Source of the DNA: Azotimanducus sp965199815
GTDB lineage: Bacteria; Pseudomonadota; Gammaproteobacteria; Pseudomonadales; Azotimanducaceae
Assembly: GCA_965199815.1 (NCBI GenBank)
Contig: CBDATE010000033.1
Location: 186,001-250,000 of the forward strand
DNA: 64,000 nt
Direction of reading: 5' to 3'
The position numbers and the translations under genes are program-made. Below are positions 30,075-38,579 of the stretch, piece after piece. Position 1 is the first letter of the stretch. Each line of letters starts with the position of its first letter. The notes below the pieces were generated by a model. That model did no database searches. It saw only the letters and a program-made list of their open reading frames with translations, and was not told the origin of the DNA.

Positions 30075-31058
30075 ATGAGTACAGCACTCGCATATGAACA
30101 GCGGCCCATGAGTACAACACTCGCACATGACACGCACGGCTTGGTGAAGTTACTGAGCGGAGGTGGCGATTTTACCGAAAGGCAGGCTGAGCTTCTCGTC
30201 GAGGGGCAAGTTCTTGCGTTCAGGAACAACACTGTCAATCTGGCCTCCAGGGAGAATCTGGCCTCCAAGGAGGATGTTGTATCCATCCGGCGAGATATAG
30301 CAGCGATTCAAGCGAATATCGAGGCCCTGCGGCAGGAGACCAAAAAGGATATCGAGGCCCTGCGGCAGGAAACCAAAAAGGACATTGATGTCCTGCGGCA
30401 GGAGACCAAAAAGGACATTGATGCCCTGCGGCAGGAGACCAGAGAATGCCTTGCGCGGCTTCAAGCGGACATTGAGGCCCTGCGACAGGAGATCAGGGAG
30501 GGCATTGCGCGGCTTCAAGCGGAGATTCAGGCCCTGCGCCTGGAGACCAGCAAAGACATCGAAAAGCTGCGCCTGGAGACCAGCGAGAGTGTTGCGCGGC
30601 TTGAAGGGAGTATTGAAAACATGCGCCTGGAGACCAGCAAGGACATTGAAAGGCTGCGCGTTGAGACCAAAAAGGATATCGAAAACCTGCAACAGGCGAC
30701 CCAAAAGGATATCGAAAACATGCGCCTGGAAACCCAAAAGGATATCGAAAACATGCGCCTGGAAACCAAAAAGGACATCGAGGCCATGCGCCTCGGGACC
30801 AGCAAGGACATCGAAAAGCTGCGCATGGAGGGCAGCGAGAATGTTATGCGGCTTGAAGGGAGCATCCAAAACCTGCAACAGGAGACCAAGAAGGACATCG
30901 AGGCCATGCGCCTCGGGACCAGCAAAGACATCGAAAAGCTGCGCCTGGAGAACAAGTCGAAAGTTGAAGAAGCGAGAGTCAGCCTGCTGAAATGGATGTT
31001 CACAGCCACATTCACAGCCATGTTTGGGCTCGCTGGATTGATCATCGCTGTGGATTGA
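30075..31058 (+). CDS. tail-anchored coiled-coil protein with hendecad repeats (DUF1640-like)
   Basis: A 327-residue protein. The N-terminal part (LAHDTHGLVKLLSGGGDFTE, RQAELLVE) resembles DUF1640/CCDC90 proteins. It is followed by about 220 residues of 11-residue coiled-coil repeats of the type DIEALRQETKK, and a C-terminal membrane helix (SLLKWMFTATFTAMFGLAGL). The first codons are duplicated (MSTALAYEQ then MSTTLAHD), so ATG 30108 is an alternative start. A TAGAAT -10 at 30061-30066 would place the transcript start at or near the ATG. Compared with its paralogue at 42332 it has about 54 more residues of repeat and a different last few residues because of a small duplication. Function unknown. 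Confidence 0.78.
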   Translation: MSTALAYEQRPMSTTLAHDTHGLVKLLSGGGDFTERQAELLVEGQVLAFRNNTVNLASRENLASKEDVVSIRRDIAAIQANIEALRQETKKDIEALRQETKKDIDVLRQETKKDIDALRQETRECLARLQADIEALRQEIREGIARLQAEIQALRLETSKDIEKLRLETSESVARLEGSIENMRLETSKDIERLRVETKKDIENLQQATQKDIENMRLETQKDIENMRLETKKDIEAMRLGTSKDIEKLRMEGSENVMRLEGSIQNLQQETKKDIEAMRLGTSKDIEKLRLENKSKVEEARVSLLKWMFTATFTAMFGLAGLIIAVD

Positions 31059-31206
31059 TCATCGCTGTATTGAATTGAGGTTCCTGTGACATCCTGATTC
31101 GCGCTTGGCGGGGTGGCGTGTCATCCGCAGGAGCGAAGCGCAGCTGGAAGCAACGCTACCGCGGGATGGTGGAGTCCGCGCACTCGCCGCAAGGGGCCGT
31201 ATGTCG

Positions 31207-31240
31207 CGCTCGCCTCTCGGTCTCATATCCGGTGAGCGAG
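31207..31240 (+). repeat. REP-like palindromic repeat (copy b)
   Basis: Same CTCGGTCTCATATCCGG core, here flanked by CGCTC and GAGCG, a compensated pair relative to copy a. It lies in the 226-base gap between the coiled-coil gene and the four-gene membrane operon; nothing else is recognisable in that gap except a TAGAAT at 31273. Confidence 0.7.
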
Positions 31241-31284
31241 CACAAATCGTCGGAGGCCTACACAATCCTTGGTAGAATCAGGGT

Positions 31285-32721
31285 ATGGCCACCAAACCGA
31301 AAGAGTGGGAATCAGTTCCCGGCTTTGACCCCGTCAAAGGCAAATATGTTCCCCTGAACCTCGACGACTGGTTGCGTGAACACAAGATTGTCGAGGATGG
31401 AAAATCTCGCGGAGCGCAAAACCTGCCCGCGTCGGACATTGAAAGCCTGGACGGGCCCGAAGTCAAGATCATCGCCTGGGTCAATCAGCGCGGTGTCAAC
31501 TGTCGCGACAGCGTCGCACACTACTTTTCCGATGTCGAGCAGCAGCTTGCCGATATGGACAAGGACGAGGATCTGGAAAACGCCGCCCGCGAGGTACAGG
31601 AAACAAGGCGGGCTGGTGGCGCGGAGTTGAAGAAACAGGCGGACCTGCAGTCCAATATCATCGCGCCCAAGGCGCACGATTTGTGTGCCACGTACCGCGA
31701 CTATCAGGATTTCAGGCAAGCGAACTCGCTGACCCGGCCACCGGACTACTCGCATAGAAGCAAGTCTCCCTGGGTCATCGGGGGCTTGTTCATCCTCGAG
31801 GTCTTTGCCAACGCACTCTTCCTGGCGGGCGTAAATCCCTTTGGGTTGTTGGGCTCCATTGGCTTGATGACTCTCATCAGCGGGTTGAATGTGCTTCTGG
31901 CAGGTATGTTTTTCGGGTTCCTCTGGAGATTGAAGAATCATGTCCGGCGCAGCCGAATAACGATTGCTGTACTTGGGATGCTCGTGTTGTTTGTATTTGT
32001 GGCCGCCTTCAATCTGCTGGTTGGCCATTTCCGGGAGAGCATGCAATCCGTGGTGAATGCACCGGCGACCGAAATTTTTGTGCTCGGCGACGATGCGCTC
32101 GAGCGACTGTTGACAGCGCCCTTCGCATTGGGTTCCTTCAATTCCATGTTCATGACAGTGCTCGGTATCGTGTTCTTCCTGTACGGTGGCATCAAATGGT
32201 TTCAGCGCGATGACCCGTATCCTGAATATGGGCAAAAACACCGGCAATTGCAGGCAAAGGAGGAGAGTTACCGAAAGCAGTACCATCAGGCACGCTCCGC
32301 CCTTGACGAGTGCCTGAATCAGTATCGGGACCGGCTGTGGGATGTGCGACACAAACTCAAGGTGCAGAAAGACCGGTATCTCGAGAAGGTGCGCCGGTGC
32401 AAGGGCATAGCAGAAAACTACACAACCAACCTGACCCAGTATCAGCGCGACCTGGATTTCCTGCTCGGGGCCTGGCGCACCGCCAATCGTGATGCGCGCA
32501 TTACGCCGCCTCCACCTCACTTTGCCGCCATAGCGAAGATCGATCAGGAGATTCTGGTGCCGCCGGGGTTCAATCCTCCCGAAGGCAACTCTCTCGATAC
32601 GATGGAGGATTTGATGAAAGAGGTGCACGAAGCGGTTTCTCATGTGCAGGATGAGTACACAAAACTGTCCACAGGCTTCAAGCGGATTGACGAACTCATG
32701 GAAGATGCATCAAGCGTCTGA
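31285..32721 (+). CDS. membrane protein with four helices and coiled coil (first gene of stator-like operon)
   Basis: A 478-residue protein I cannot assign to a named family. It has a soluble N-terminal region with charged helices (residues 1-155), four hydrophobic segments at about 162-180, 187-212, 222-246 and 286-307, then a long basic coiled coil (RQLQAKEESYRKQYHQARSA) and a C-terminal helix. TAGAAT at 31273-31278 would put transcription initiation at the ATG, so the mRNA may be leaderless. The next gene overlaps its end by 17 bases. Context suggests a structural part of a membrane complex with the three following genes. Confidence 0.75.
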   Translation: MATKPKEWESVPGFDPVKGKYVPLNLDDWLREHKIVEDGKSRGAQNLPASDIESLDGPEVKIIAWVNQRGVNCRDSVAHYFSDVEQQLADMDKDEDLENAAREVQETRRAGGAELKKQADLQSNIIAPKAHDLCATYRDYQDFRQANSLTRPPDYSHRSKSPWVIGGLFILEVFANALFLAGVNPFGLLGSIGLMTLISGLNVLLAGMFFGFLWRLKNHVRRSRITIAVLGMLVLFVFVAAFNLLVGHFRESMQSVVNAPATEIFVLGDDALERLLTAPFALGSFNSMFMTVLGIVFFLYGGIKWFQRDDPYPEYGQKHRQLQAKEESYRKQYHQARSALDECLNQYRDRLWDVRHKLKVQKDRYLEKVRRCKGIAENYTTNLTQYQRDLDFLLGAWRTANRDARITPPPPHFAAIAKIDQEILVPPGFNPPEGNSLDTMEDLMKEVHEAVSHVQDEYTKLSTGFKRIDELMEDASSV

Positions 32722-33586
32722 GTCAGTACCCGCGCCTGGGCACCGGACTGCCGAGAGTGGCGGCTCGCGCCCGCGAGCCACGGCTGCATTGCCTGCCTGC
32801 CGACCTCTGTGGTTCCTGATCGTCATTTCCCTGATCAGTGGGTGCAGCAACCCCCGTCTCGACTCAGACCTCTGCCCAATCGCTCCCAAACCGGAAAAAG
32901 CGACGGTGCTGCTCATCGACACTTCCGATCCTCTGACGCTCAAACATCGCGAGAAACTGGCAACAGTGCTTGGCGAATTGATGCAGCCGAGCGGAGCGGG
33001 CGGCACCTATGTTGACGAGGAGATTGAACCGGGAGAGGAGTTTCTGGTCTATGAACTGCCGGGCCGTCTCGATGAGCTTGAACCCACGCTCCGAGTCTGT
33101 AATCCGGGTGGCGACCCCGAAACCCGAACCCTCAAGGACGACTTGCTCTCTGGCGAGGTGATAGAAACCAATCGTTGGAAACGTTTTACTTCCCGCGTTG
33201 AACGGTTGTATGACGAACGCAGTCAGGAGCCCCTGTCGCACTCCCTGATTCTCGAAACCATCGGCGTAATCATCGCCCGGCATGCACCCACACAACGTGC
33301 TCATGATCCGCATCGGCTGCACCTGATCCTGTACTCCGACCTGCTGCAGCACTCCGATGCCGATGGACTGTCGCACTATGGTGCATATCCCGAAGCTGAA
33401 GACCTCGTTCACCAGCCCGGCCTGCGCCACCTGAAAAGCGATTTGAGCTCGGTCGATGTCAGTATCTACCGATTGGAGAGGGAGGTCGGCAGCGTCGCCC
33501 GTTGGCAAACCACGGAGCACTATTACTGGTGGCAAGACCTGGTGGAAGCTTTCAGGGGGAGGGTGATTTGGCTCGAATCAGTTTGA
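32705..33586 (+). CDS. predicted lipoprotein with vWA-like domain
   Basis: A 293-residue protein. After about 33 polar residues, LWFLIVISLISGCSNPRL gives a signal anchor with a lipobox (ISGC), predicting export and lipidation, although the N-terminal extension before it is longer than usual. The mature part looks like a von Willebrand A-type fold: ATVLLIDTSDPLTLKHREKL (DTSDP in the MIDAS position, imperfect) and HLILYSDLLQHS as a later strand. It overlaps the genes on both sides. Role unknown; a periplasmic partner of the stator-like pair is my inference. Confidence 0.72.
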   Translation: MHQASESVPAPGHRTAESGGSRPRATAALPACRPLWFLIVISLISGCSNPRLDSDLCPIAPKPEKATVLLIDTSDPLTLKHREKLATVLGELMQPSGAGGTYVDEEIEPGEEFLVYELPGRLDELEPTLRVCNPGGDPETRTLKDDLLSGEVIETNRWKRFTSRVERLYDERSQEPLSHSLILETIGVIIARHAPTQRAHDPHRLHLILYSDLLQHSDADGLSHYGAYPEAEDLVHQPGLRHLKSDLSSVDVSIYRLEREVGSVARWQTTEHYYWWQDLVEAFRGRVIWLESV

Positions 33587-35007
33587 GAGCATCTCTTCTC
33601 TGGTACTTTTTCCCGGGCACCGTTCTGATCGCTTCAGCCAAGCTGGCTTTCCCCGGGGTGTGGGGCGCAGCGATTGCTGTCGGCATTGCCGCGGCTTTCA
33701 TCGCACTGAAATGTTGGGGACATTGGCGGGATAAAGGTCGAGACGCGAGTCTGGCTGGCGATGAGATCTACTATCTCGGTCTGCTTTTCACGCTGGTTTC
33801 ATTGATTCTGGCGATCCTGCAGTTGTTTGCTCTGACCGCGACCGATGCTGCGGGTACCGAGAATCTGCAGGAACGCACAAACGCACTCATCGGCAATTTT
33901 GGTATCGCTCTGACATCTACCGTGTTCGGCATACTCGGTCGCATCCTGCTACAGGGCAGAGGCGCGAGCAAACCGGGAGAGCCAGAGGGTTCCGCAAGGC
34001 CCTCGCTCGCAGACGATATACCGACCACGACGGCTGCGGAGCGGATGGAGCGGATGTATCAGATGGATCAACTGCTGGCGCTGCGGCGAAGCATGTTCGA
34101 GGCGACGGATGCGTTCATCCATTTTACCCGCATGACGTTCGAGCAGGCCGAAGGCACTCGCGCCAGCGCAGGAAGGGTCATCGAGGATTTCAGCCAGCAG
34201 TTGACCACAATGACGCGAACCGAAGTTCAGGGCATTGCTGCACTTTGGCGCGAGGCCCTGGACGCGATGCACACTGAACACCAGTCCACTGTTGACCGGA
34301 TCAGGCAGGAATTGCTTGATGTGCGCCAATCCTGGGCTGGTTTTGGAGAGCAGGCGCAGACGCATATCGAAGGTCTTGTGAAGCGTTTCGATGCGGCCGC
34401 GGACGCGCTTGACCGCGCCGAAGCAGGGTGGTCCCGATTGACAGACTCCCTGACCGGTTCGGCAGACGCAGTGCGGCTGAGTTCCGCAGCGCACAGTGGC
34501 GAGATGCAAGCCTTGATGCGTGATTTGAGCGGTATGCGCCAGCATCTTCAGCCCTTCAGCAATGCCTTGACGGATGCCGGCAAGGCAGTTTCGGAGCTGC
34601 AGGGTTCGGTGCAGAAGTCCATGCGCGCCAATGGCGACCTGGGGCAATTGCTGCAGGCAACCCGACAGACTTTGCAGGCACTCAACGATACTGCAGGGCG
34701 GGTTGATACCGATCTGACCTCGCGGGTTGGCGAGATGGCCGAGGCTCACGGGAAGCTTGTCGATGGCTGCACAGATCTGGTGGTGGATGTTGATGCGCTC
34801 TGCCGTACTGCGCTGGAAGCCATGGAAAACAAGGCGCAAGGTGCTTCCGAAGCTGTGCAGGAGCTGGCTGGTGAAGTGGAGTCCTTGCAGGCCAGGATCA
34901 AGGAACTCGCGGACCAACTCGGCACTCTGGGCAATCCCGCAGGAGGCAATGCCCCGAAATCAGGCAAGGGGTTCCTGCAGCGCGTACTGAGGAGGCCCGG
35001 TGAATAG
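33568..35007 (+). CDS. MotA/ExbB/ZorA-like membrane protein with long coiled-coil tail
   Basis: A 479-residue protein translated from a TTG start that has a strong GGAGG 5 bases upstream; it overlaps the lipoprotein gene by 19 bases. Four hydrophobic helices occupy residues 8-130. The third and fourth (IYYLGLLFTLVSLILAILQL; LIGNFGIALTSTVFGILGRI) carry the Thr/Ser/Gly pattern typical of MotA/TolQ/ExbB proton-channel helices. After about residue 160 comes some 290 residues of cytoplasmic helix-rich coiled coil, the architecture of ZorA rather than ExbB. No sequence search was possible; the family call is by pattern. Confidence 0.65.
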   Translation: MARISLRASLLWYFFPGTVLIASAKLAFPGVWGAAIAVGIAAAFIALKCWGHWRDKGRDASLAGDEIYYLGLLFTLVSLILAILQLFALTATDAAGTENLQERTNALIGNFGIALTSTVFGILGRILLQGRGASKPGEPEGSARPSLADDIPTTTAAERMERMYQMDQLLALRRSMFEATDAFIHFTRMTFEQAEGTRASAGRVIEDFSQQLTTMTRTEVQGIAALWREALDAMHTEHQSTVDRIRQELLDVRQSWAGFGEQAQTHIEGLVKRFDAAADALDRAEAGWSRLTDSLTGSADAVRLSSAAHSGEMQALMRDLSGMRQHLQPFSNALTDAGKAVSELQGSVQKSMRANGDLGQLLQATRQTLQALNDTAGRVDTDLTSRVGEMAEAHGKLVDGCTDLVVDVDALCRTALEAMENKAQGASEAVQELAGEVESLQARIKELADQLGTLGNPAGGNAPKSGKGFLQRVLRRPGE

Positions 35008-35040
35008 TGGGGATGCCGTGCGCCCGGCAATGGTTTGTTG

Positions 35041-35844
35041 ATGCGTTCGCGGGATTCTGCCGTCGCTGATGATGCCGCTTATCGCCGCGGGACCGTCTTC
35101 GGCCTGACCCTGGCGGAGGTTTTCATACTCCTGCTGTTCCTGTTGCTCCTGCTGTTTCTGTCGCTGAATCAGGAATGGGAAATACAGGCCGACAAGAACA
35201 ACGATGATGCTGAGCGTGCACTGTCTGAACTGAGAGCCGAGCGCGACGCACAGGCACAGAACGAGAAAGAGCAGAGAGACAGGATTCGTACCCTGAAGCG
35301 GAAACTCGAAGATGCCAGACAGAAGTTTGCAGACCAGAAGCAGACCATGCAGGAAGCGCAGGCAGCAATGGAGGCCGCTGATGAGCGCGTTGCGCGAGCG
35401 GAAAAATTGCTGAGCAAGGGAGAAAATCCGCCCTGCTGGTATCACCGGATAGATGATGGCAAGGGCGGCGAGCGCGAGAAGCCCTACTATTCCTTTGACG
35501 CAGGTGTCTTTGACGATCACTTGATTGTGCGCAGGCTCGAGCCCCCCGAAGGCGGCGCTGTGGACGACAATGGCGGGAGCTTTGCGGACGAGGCTGAGGC
35601 GCTCGGTTTTCAGGCGCTGCCCTATGACCGGAAGCTCAGCGACATGGAGTTCAGGAATCACTTCGCGCCGATTTCACGAGCTGGCAAGGATGCGCAGGTT
35701 CGCACGTATTCCTGTGTCTTCTGGGTGCGCGTCTGGGACCAGACTGCTCGCGACGCAAAAACGCGATGGAAACAGGCGCACGATGGCGTGTTGGAGGGTC
35801 TCTTCGGCACCTATCAGGTGCAAGACGACCCCTGGCCGCCGTAG
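35041..35844 (+). CDS. MotB/ZorB-like single-helix membrane protein
   Basis: A 267-residue protein. A short cytoplasmic N-terminus leads into one membrane helix, GLTLAEVFILLLFLLLLLFL, in which Glu26 sits where MotB, ExbD and ZorB have the proton-carrying Asp. A coiled coil follows (residues 50-120), then a globular domain of about 135 residues starting at PCWYHRIDDG that I do not recognise; it is not an evident OmpA-like peptidoglycan-binding domain. It begins 33 bases after the MotA-like gene. TTG codons just before the ATG are possible starts. Confidence 0.68.
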   Translation: MRSRDSAVADDAAYRRGTVFGLTLAEVFILLLFLLLLLFLSLNQEWEIQADKNNDDAERALSELRAERDAQAQNEKEQRDRIRTLKRKLEDARQKFADQKQTMQEAQAAMEAADERVARAEKLLSKGENPPCWYHRIDDGKGGEREKPYYSFDAGVFDDHLIVRRLEPPEGGAVDDNGGSFADEAEALGFQALPYDRKLSDMEFRNHFAPISRAGKDAQVRTYSCVFWVRVWDQTARDAKTRWKQAHDGVLEGLFGTYQVQDDPWPP

Positions 35845-35879
35845 ATGCTGATTCCGGTCCGCAGCACCTGACATGGCGC

Positions 35880-36596
35880 TCAGCCTGTCAGATTCAGGCA
35901 CATGCGCTCCGGGTGGTCTGTAAAGATGCCCCTTGCTCCCATATCCCGCAATTCCTTCATGCGCGCCGGGCAATTGACTGTGAACACCATCACCTGAAAC
36001 CCGGCCGCCATGATCTCGCGCGTACCGGCGGGGGTCGCCATTGCATCCTGAATGTGAATCGACCAGATGCCGAGGCGTGCGGACTCGGTCAGCATGTGGC
36101 GGTCGCATTGACGGCGGATCAATCCCAGCGACACGGATTCGGGGCAATCGCTGTGCTCGCTCATGCCATGGCGAAACGCCTCGAGTTCACACACATGAAA
36201 GGAAGACACCAGAACATCCCGTTCTGCGAGGTGCAGGGCAGGGTGCCTGGCGCAGGCACTGCCGGTACCGCGCCCCTTGAGCTCGATGTTGAGGCCGGTG
36301 GAGGGTGCCAGCGCCGCCAGTACTTCGTCCAACTCCGGTACGCGCTCACCGCCGCCGGCATCAAGCTGCCTGAGCGCCTGCCAGGACATGTCAGCAAGCC
36401 GACCAACGCCATTGGTGGTGCGTTCGAGCACGGCATCGTGAAAGACGGCAAGATGCCCATCAACAAGTTGCAGATCGCACTCGATGGCATGTACTCCGAG
36501 GTGTTCGGCGAGCCTGAACCCGACAAGCGTGTTTTCTGGCGCAAGACCGGCTGCGCCACGATGCCCGACTATCACAAAATCAGCGGCGAAGGTCAT
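35880..36596 (-). CDS. glycerophosphodiester phosphodiesterase
   Basis: Hydrolyses glycerophosphodiesters to glycerol-3-phosphate and an alcohol. The 238-residue protein starts with VIVGHRGAAGLAPENT, the GDPD catalytic HRG...PENT signature, followed by AIECDLQLVDGHLAVFHD with the metal-binding ECD and catalytic HD. The end (GFQVMVFTVN, GARGIFTDHPE) is typical. No signal peptide, so probably a cytosolic UgpQ-type enzyme. Its start lies close to and divergent from dnaX; ATG 36596 is preferred over GTG 36608. Confidence 0.93.
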   Translation of the reverse strand: MTFAADFVIVGHRGAAGLAPENTLVGFRLAEHLGVHAIECDLQLVDGHLAVFHDAVLERTTNGVGRLADMSWQALRQLDAGGGERVPELDEVLAALAPSTGLNIELKGRGTGSACARHPALHLAERDVLVSSFHVCELEAFRHGMSEHSDCPESVSLGLIRRQCDRHMLTESARLGIWSIHIQDAMATPAGTREIMAAGFQVMVFTVNCPARMKELRDMGARGIFTDHPERMCLNLTG

Positions 36597-36608
36597 ACAA
36601 TGGGACAC

Positions 36609-38246
36609 ATGAGCTATGAAGTCCTGGCTCGTCGGCTACGGCCGCGAAGCTTTGATGAACTGATCGGGCAGGAGCATGTCGTGCGTGTGCTTCGCCATGC
36701 ACTTGATCATGGTCGCCTGCATCATGCCTATCTCTTCACCGGCACACGCGGTGTCGGCAAGACCACCATCGCCCGTATTCTGGCGAAATGCATGAATTGC
36801 GAGACGGGCGTGACCTCCACACCCTGCTTGCAATGTTCCATATGCGAGGAAATTTCCGCGGGGCGCTTCCCCGATCTGGTGGAAGTGGATGCTGCTTCGA
36901 GGACGAAGGTCGAGCAGACTAGGGAACTGCTCGAAAACGTGCCCTATGCGCCCACGCGCGGACGCTTCAAGGTGTACCTGATTGACGAGGTGCACATGCT
37001 GTCGCAATCGAGTTTCAATGCGCTGCTGAAGACGCTCGAAGAGCCGCCGGATCATGTGCGTTTCCTCCTGGCGACCACGGATGCAAAGAAGGTTCCTGTG
37101 ACCGTGCTGTCGAGATGTCTGCAACTGCAACTCAAGAATCTGCTTCCCGAGCGTATCGCCGCCTATCTCGAGAGTGTACTCGAGGCGGATGAGGTCGAGT
37201 TCGACAAGCCATCGCTCGAAGCCCTGGCGCGCGCTGGTCGTGGCAGTATGCGGGATGCCCTGTCACTCACCGATCAGGCCATCGCCTATTGTGGCGGTGC
37301 CTTGAAGGATGAGGAAGTCCATCGCATGATGGGGGCGGTGCGTCAGGAAAGTCTCGATGCCTTGATGAGTGCCTTGATTGCCGAGGATGCCGCTGCCACC
37401 ATGGAGGCCATCGCCGGGCTGGCGGAACTTGGCGTGGATTTTACCGAGGTTCTGGCGCAACTGACATCGATTTTTCATCAGGCGGCTGTGCGTCAGGCGC
37501 TTGGTGAGACAGGCGGTGCGCCTGTAGTGGCCCGCCTGGCGGCCTGGCGGCCCGATAGCTTGCAGCTTGCCTACCAGATTGCCATTATCGCCGCGCGCGA
37601 TCTGCCGCTGGCTCCGGATGCGCGTTGCGGATTCGAGATGGCCATGTTGCGACTCCTGGCCTTTCGTCCCGTGGATGCCGCTTCGCCGCAGCAGCAGGGG
37701 TCAATGCCTCCGACAAGTGGCACCGAGCCCGTCAAGGCCAGCGCCAGCACCAGCAACGCCGACACATCCCCGGCGGATGATCGCTCGGTTGAGAGTTCGG
37801 CAGCGTCCGTGAATAATGTGCGTACACTACAGGAGGGTGTGGTCAGGGTACAGACACCACTTGACTGGCACCGACTGAGTGCTGCGCTCGAGGCGGATCC
37901 TCTGGTTATTCAACTCGCGCGCAATGCTTGGTGCGCAGGCTGGGATGGTCGGATTTTGCATCTTGGTGTGGACAGGCAATACGAGTTGAGTGTCGAGCAG
38001 AACCGGGTGCAGGGGTTGAAGGATGCGGTCAGACAGGTGCTCGGGAAAGATGTTGACATCAGGATCAGATTCGCATCGCCCGAGCAGGAAACGCCGATTG
38101 CGCGTGACAAGCGAATCGAACAGGGGCGGGTCGAAAAGGCACGAGCGCTGCTCGAGGCAGATCCCCGTGTGCGGTGTCTGGTTGGCGAATTCGGAGCGAC
38201 TATAGAGCCGGAATCAATTGAGTTGACAGGAGTACACAAGCAGTGA
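36609..38246 (+). CDS. dnaX: DNA polymerase III subunit tau/gamma
   Basis: Clamp-loader ATPase. The 545-residue protein has MSYEVLARRLRPRSF at its start as in E. coli, Walker A GTRGVGKTT (residues 45-53), a zinc module with cysteines 64, 73, 76 and 79, Walker B LIDEVHML, and the sensor region ATTDAKKVPVTVLSRC. The tail (residues about 360-545) is divergent, with a Ser/Thr/Pro-rich linker and a terminal domain presumably for alpha and DnaB binding. I did not see an A6G frameshift site, so a shorter gamma form is not predicted. It overlaps ybaB by 4 bases. Confidence 0.96.
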   Translation: MSYEVLARRLRPRSFDELIGQEHVVRVLRHALDHGRLHHAYLFTGTRGVGKTTIARILAKCMNCETGVTSTPCLQCSICEEISAGRFPDLVEVDAASRTKVEQTRELLENVPYAPTRGRFKVYLIDEVHMLSQSSFNALLKTLEEPPDHVRFLLATTDAKKVPVTVLSRCLQLQLKNLLPERIAAYLESVLEADEVEFDKPSLEALARAGRGSMRDALSLTDQAIAYCGGALKDEEVHRMMGAVRQESLDALMSALIAEDAAATMEAIAGLAELGVDFTEVLAQLTSIFHQAAVRQALGETGGAPVVARLAAWRPDSLQLAYQIAIIAARDLPLAPDARCGFEMAMLRLLAFRPVDAASPQQQGSMPPTSGTEPVKASASTSNADTSPADDRSVESSAASVNNVRTLQEGVVRVQTPLDWHRLSAALEADPLVIQLARNAWCAGWDGRILHLGVDRQYELSVEQNRVQGLKDAVRQVLGKDVDIRIRFASPEQETPIARDKRIEQGRVEKARALLEADPRVRCLVGEFGATIEPESIELTGVHKQ

Positions 38247-38554
38247 GCCCAGCCGAGATTTTCAAGCAACTGAGTAGCATGCAGGCGCGCATGTCCGAAT
38301 TGAAGGGCGAAATCGCAACCCATGAATTTGTCGGAGAATCTGGCGGTGGCCTGGTGCATGTGGTCATGAACGGGGAATCGGAGGTGAAGAAGGTGAGCAT
38401 AGATCCGTCGCTCACCAGCGAAGATTTGAGTGTCATCGAAGAACTGGTGGCGAGTGCGTTCAATGCGGCCGTGCAGAGTGTGCACAAGGAGCATGTCGGC
38501 AAGATGACCGAAGCATTTGGACTGGAGCATTTGATGGGGGCGCTGAAATCCTGA
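38243..38554 (+). CDS. ybaB: YbaB/EbfC nucleoid-associated protein
   Basis: Small dimeric DNA-binding protein of 103 residues. It shows the family core GGGLVHVVMNGESEVKKVSI and the C-terminal helix HVGKMTEAFGL. It starts with GTG overlapping the dnaX stop and precedes recR, the standard dnaX-ybaB-recR order. Slightly shorter in the C-terminal tail than typical (about 108). Confidence 0.95.
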   Translation: MSPAEIFKQLSSMQARMSELKGEIATHEFVGESGGGLVHVVMNGESEVKKVSIDPSLTSEDLSVIEELVASAFNAAVQSVHKEHVGKMTEAFGLEHLMGALKS

Positions 38555-38579
38555 GGCATGAATCTCTACAGAGTGACTC

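Larger units (their letters stand above)
29337..31102 (+). repeat. copy 1 of the barrel-plus-coiled-coil duplicated block
   Basis: Covers the last about 205 codons of the adhesin, the intergenic palindrome and the whole coiled-coil gene. It matches 41599-43177 throughout, apart from copy-number differences in the coiled coil and a 17-base duplication at the end. Confidence 0.88.

Noticed and set aside
35766..36608. Extension of dnaX upstream in the same frame
   Set aside because: It is antisense to the GDPD gene; DnaX homology begins at MSYEVLARR (36609).
36609..38246. Programmed frameshift in dnaX
   Set aside because: No A-AAA-AAG-like slippery heptamer was seen in the relevant part of the gene.
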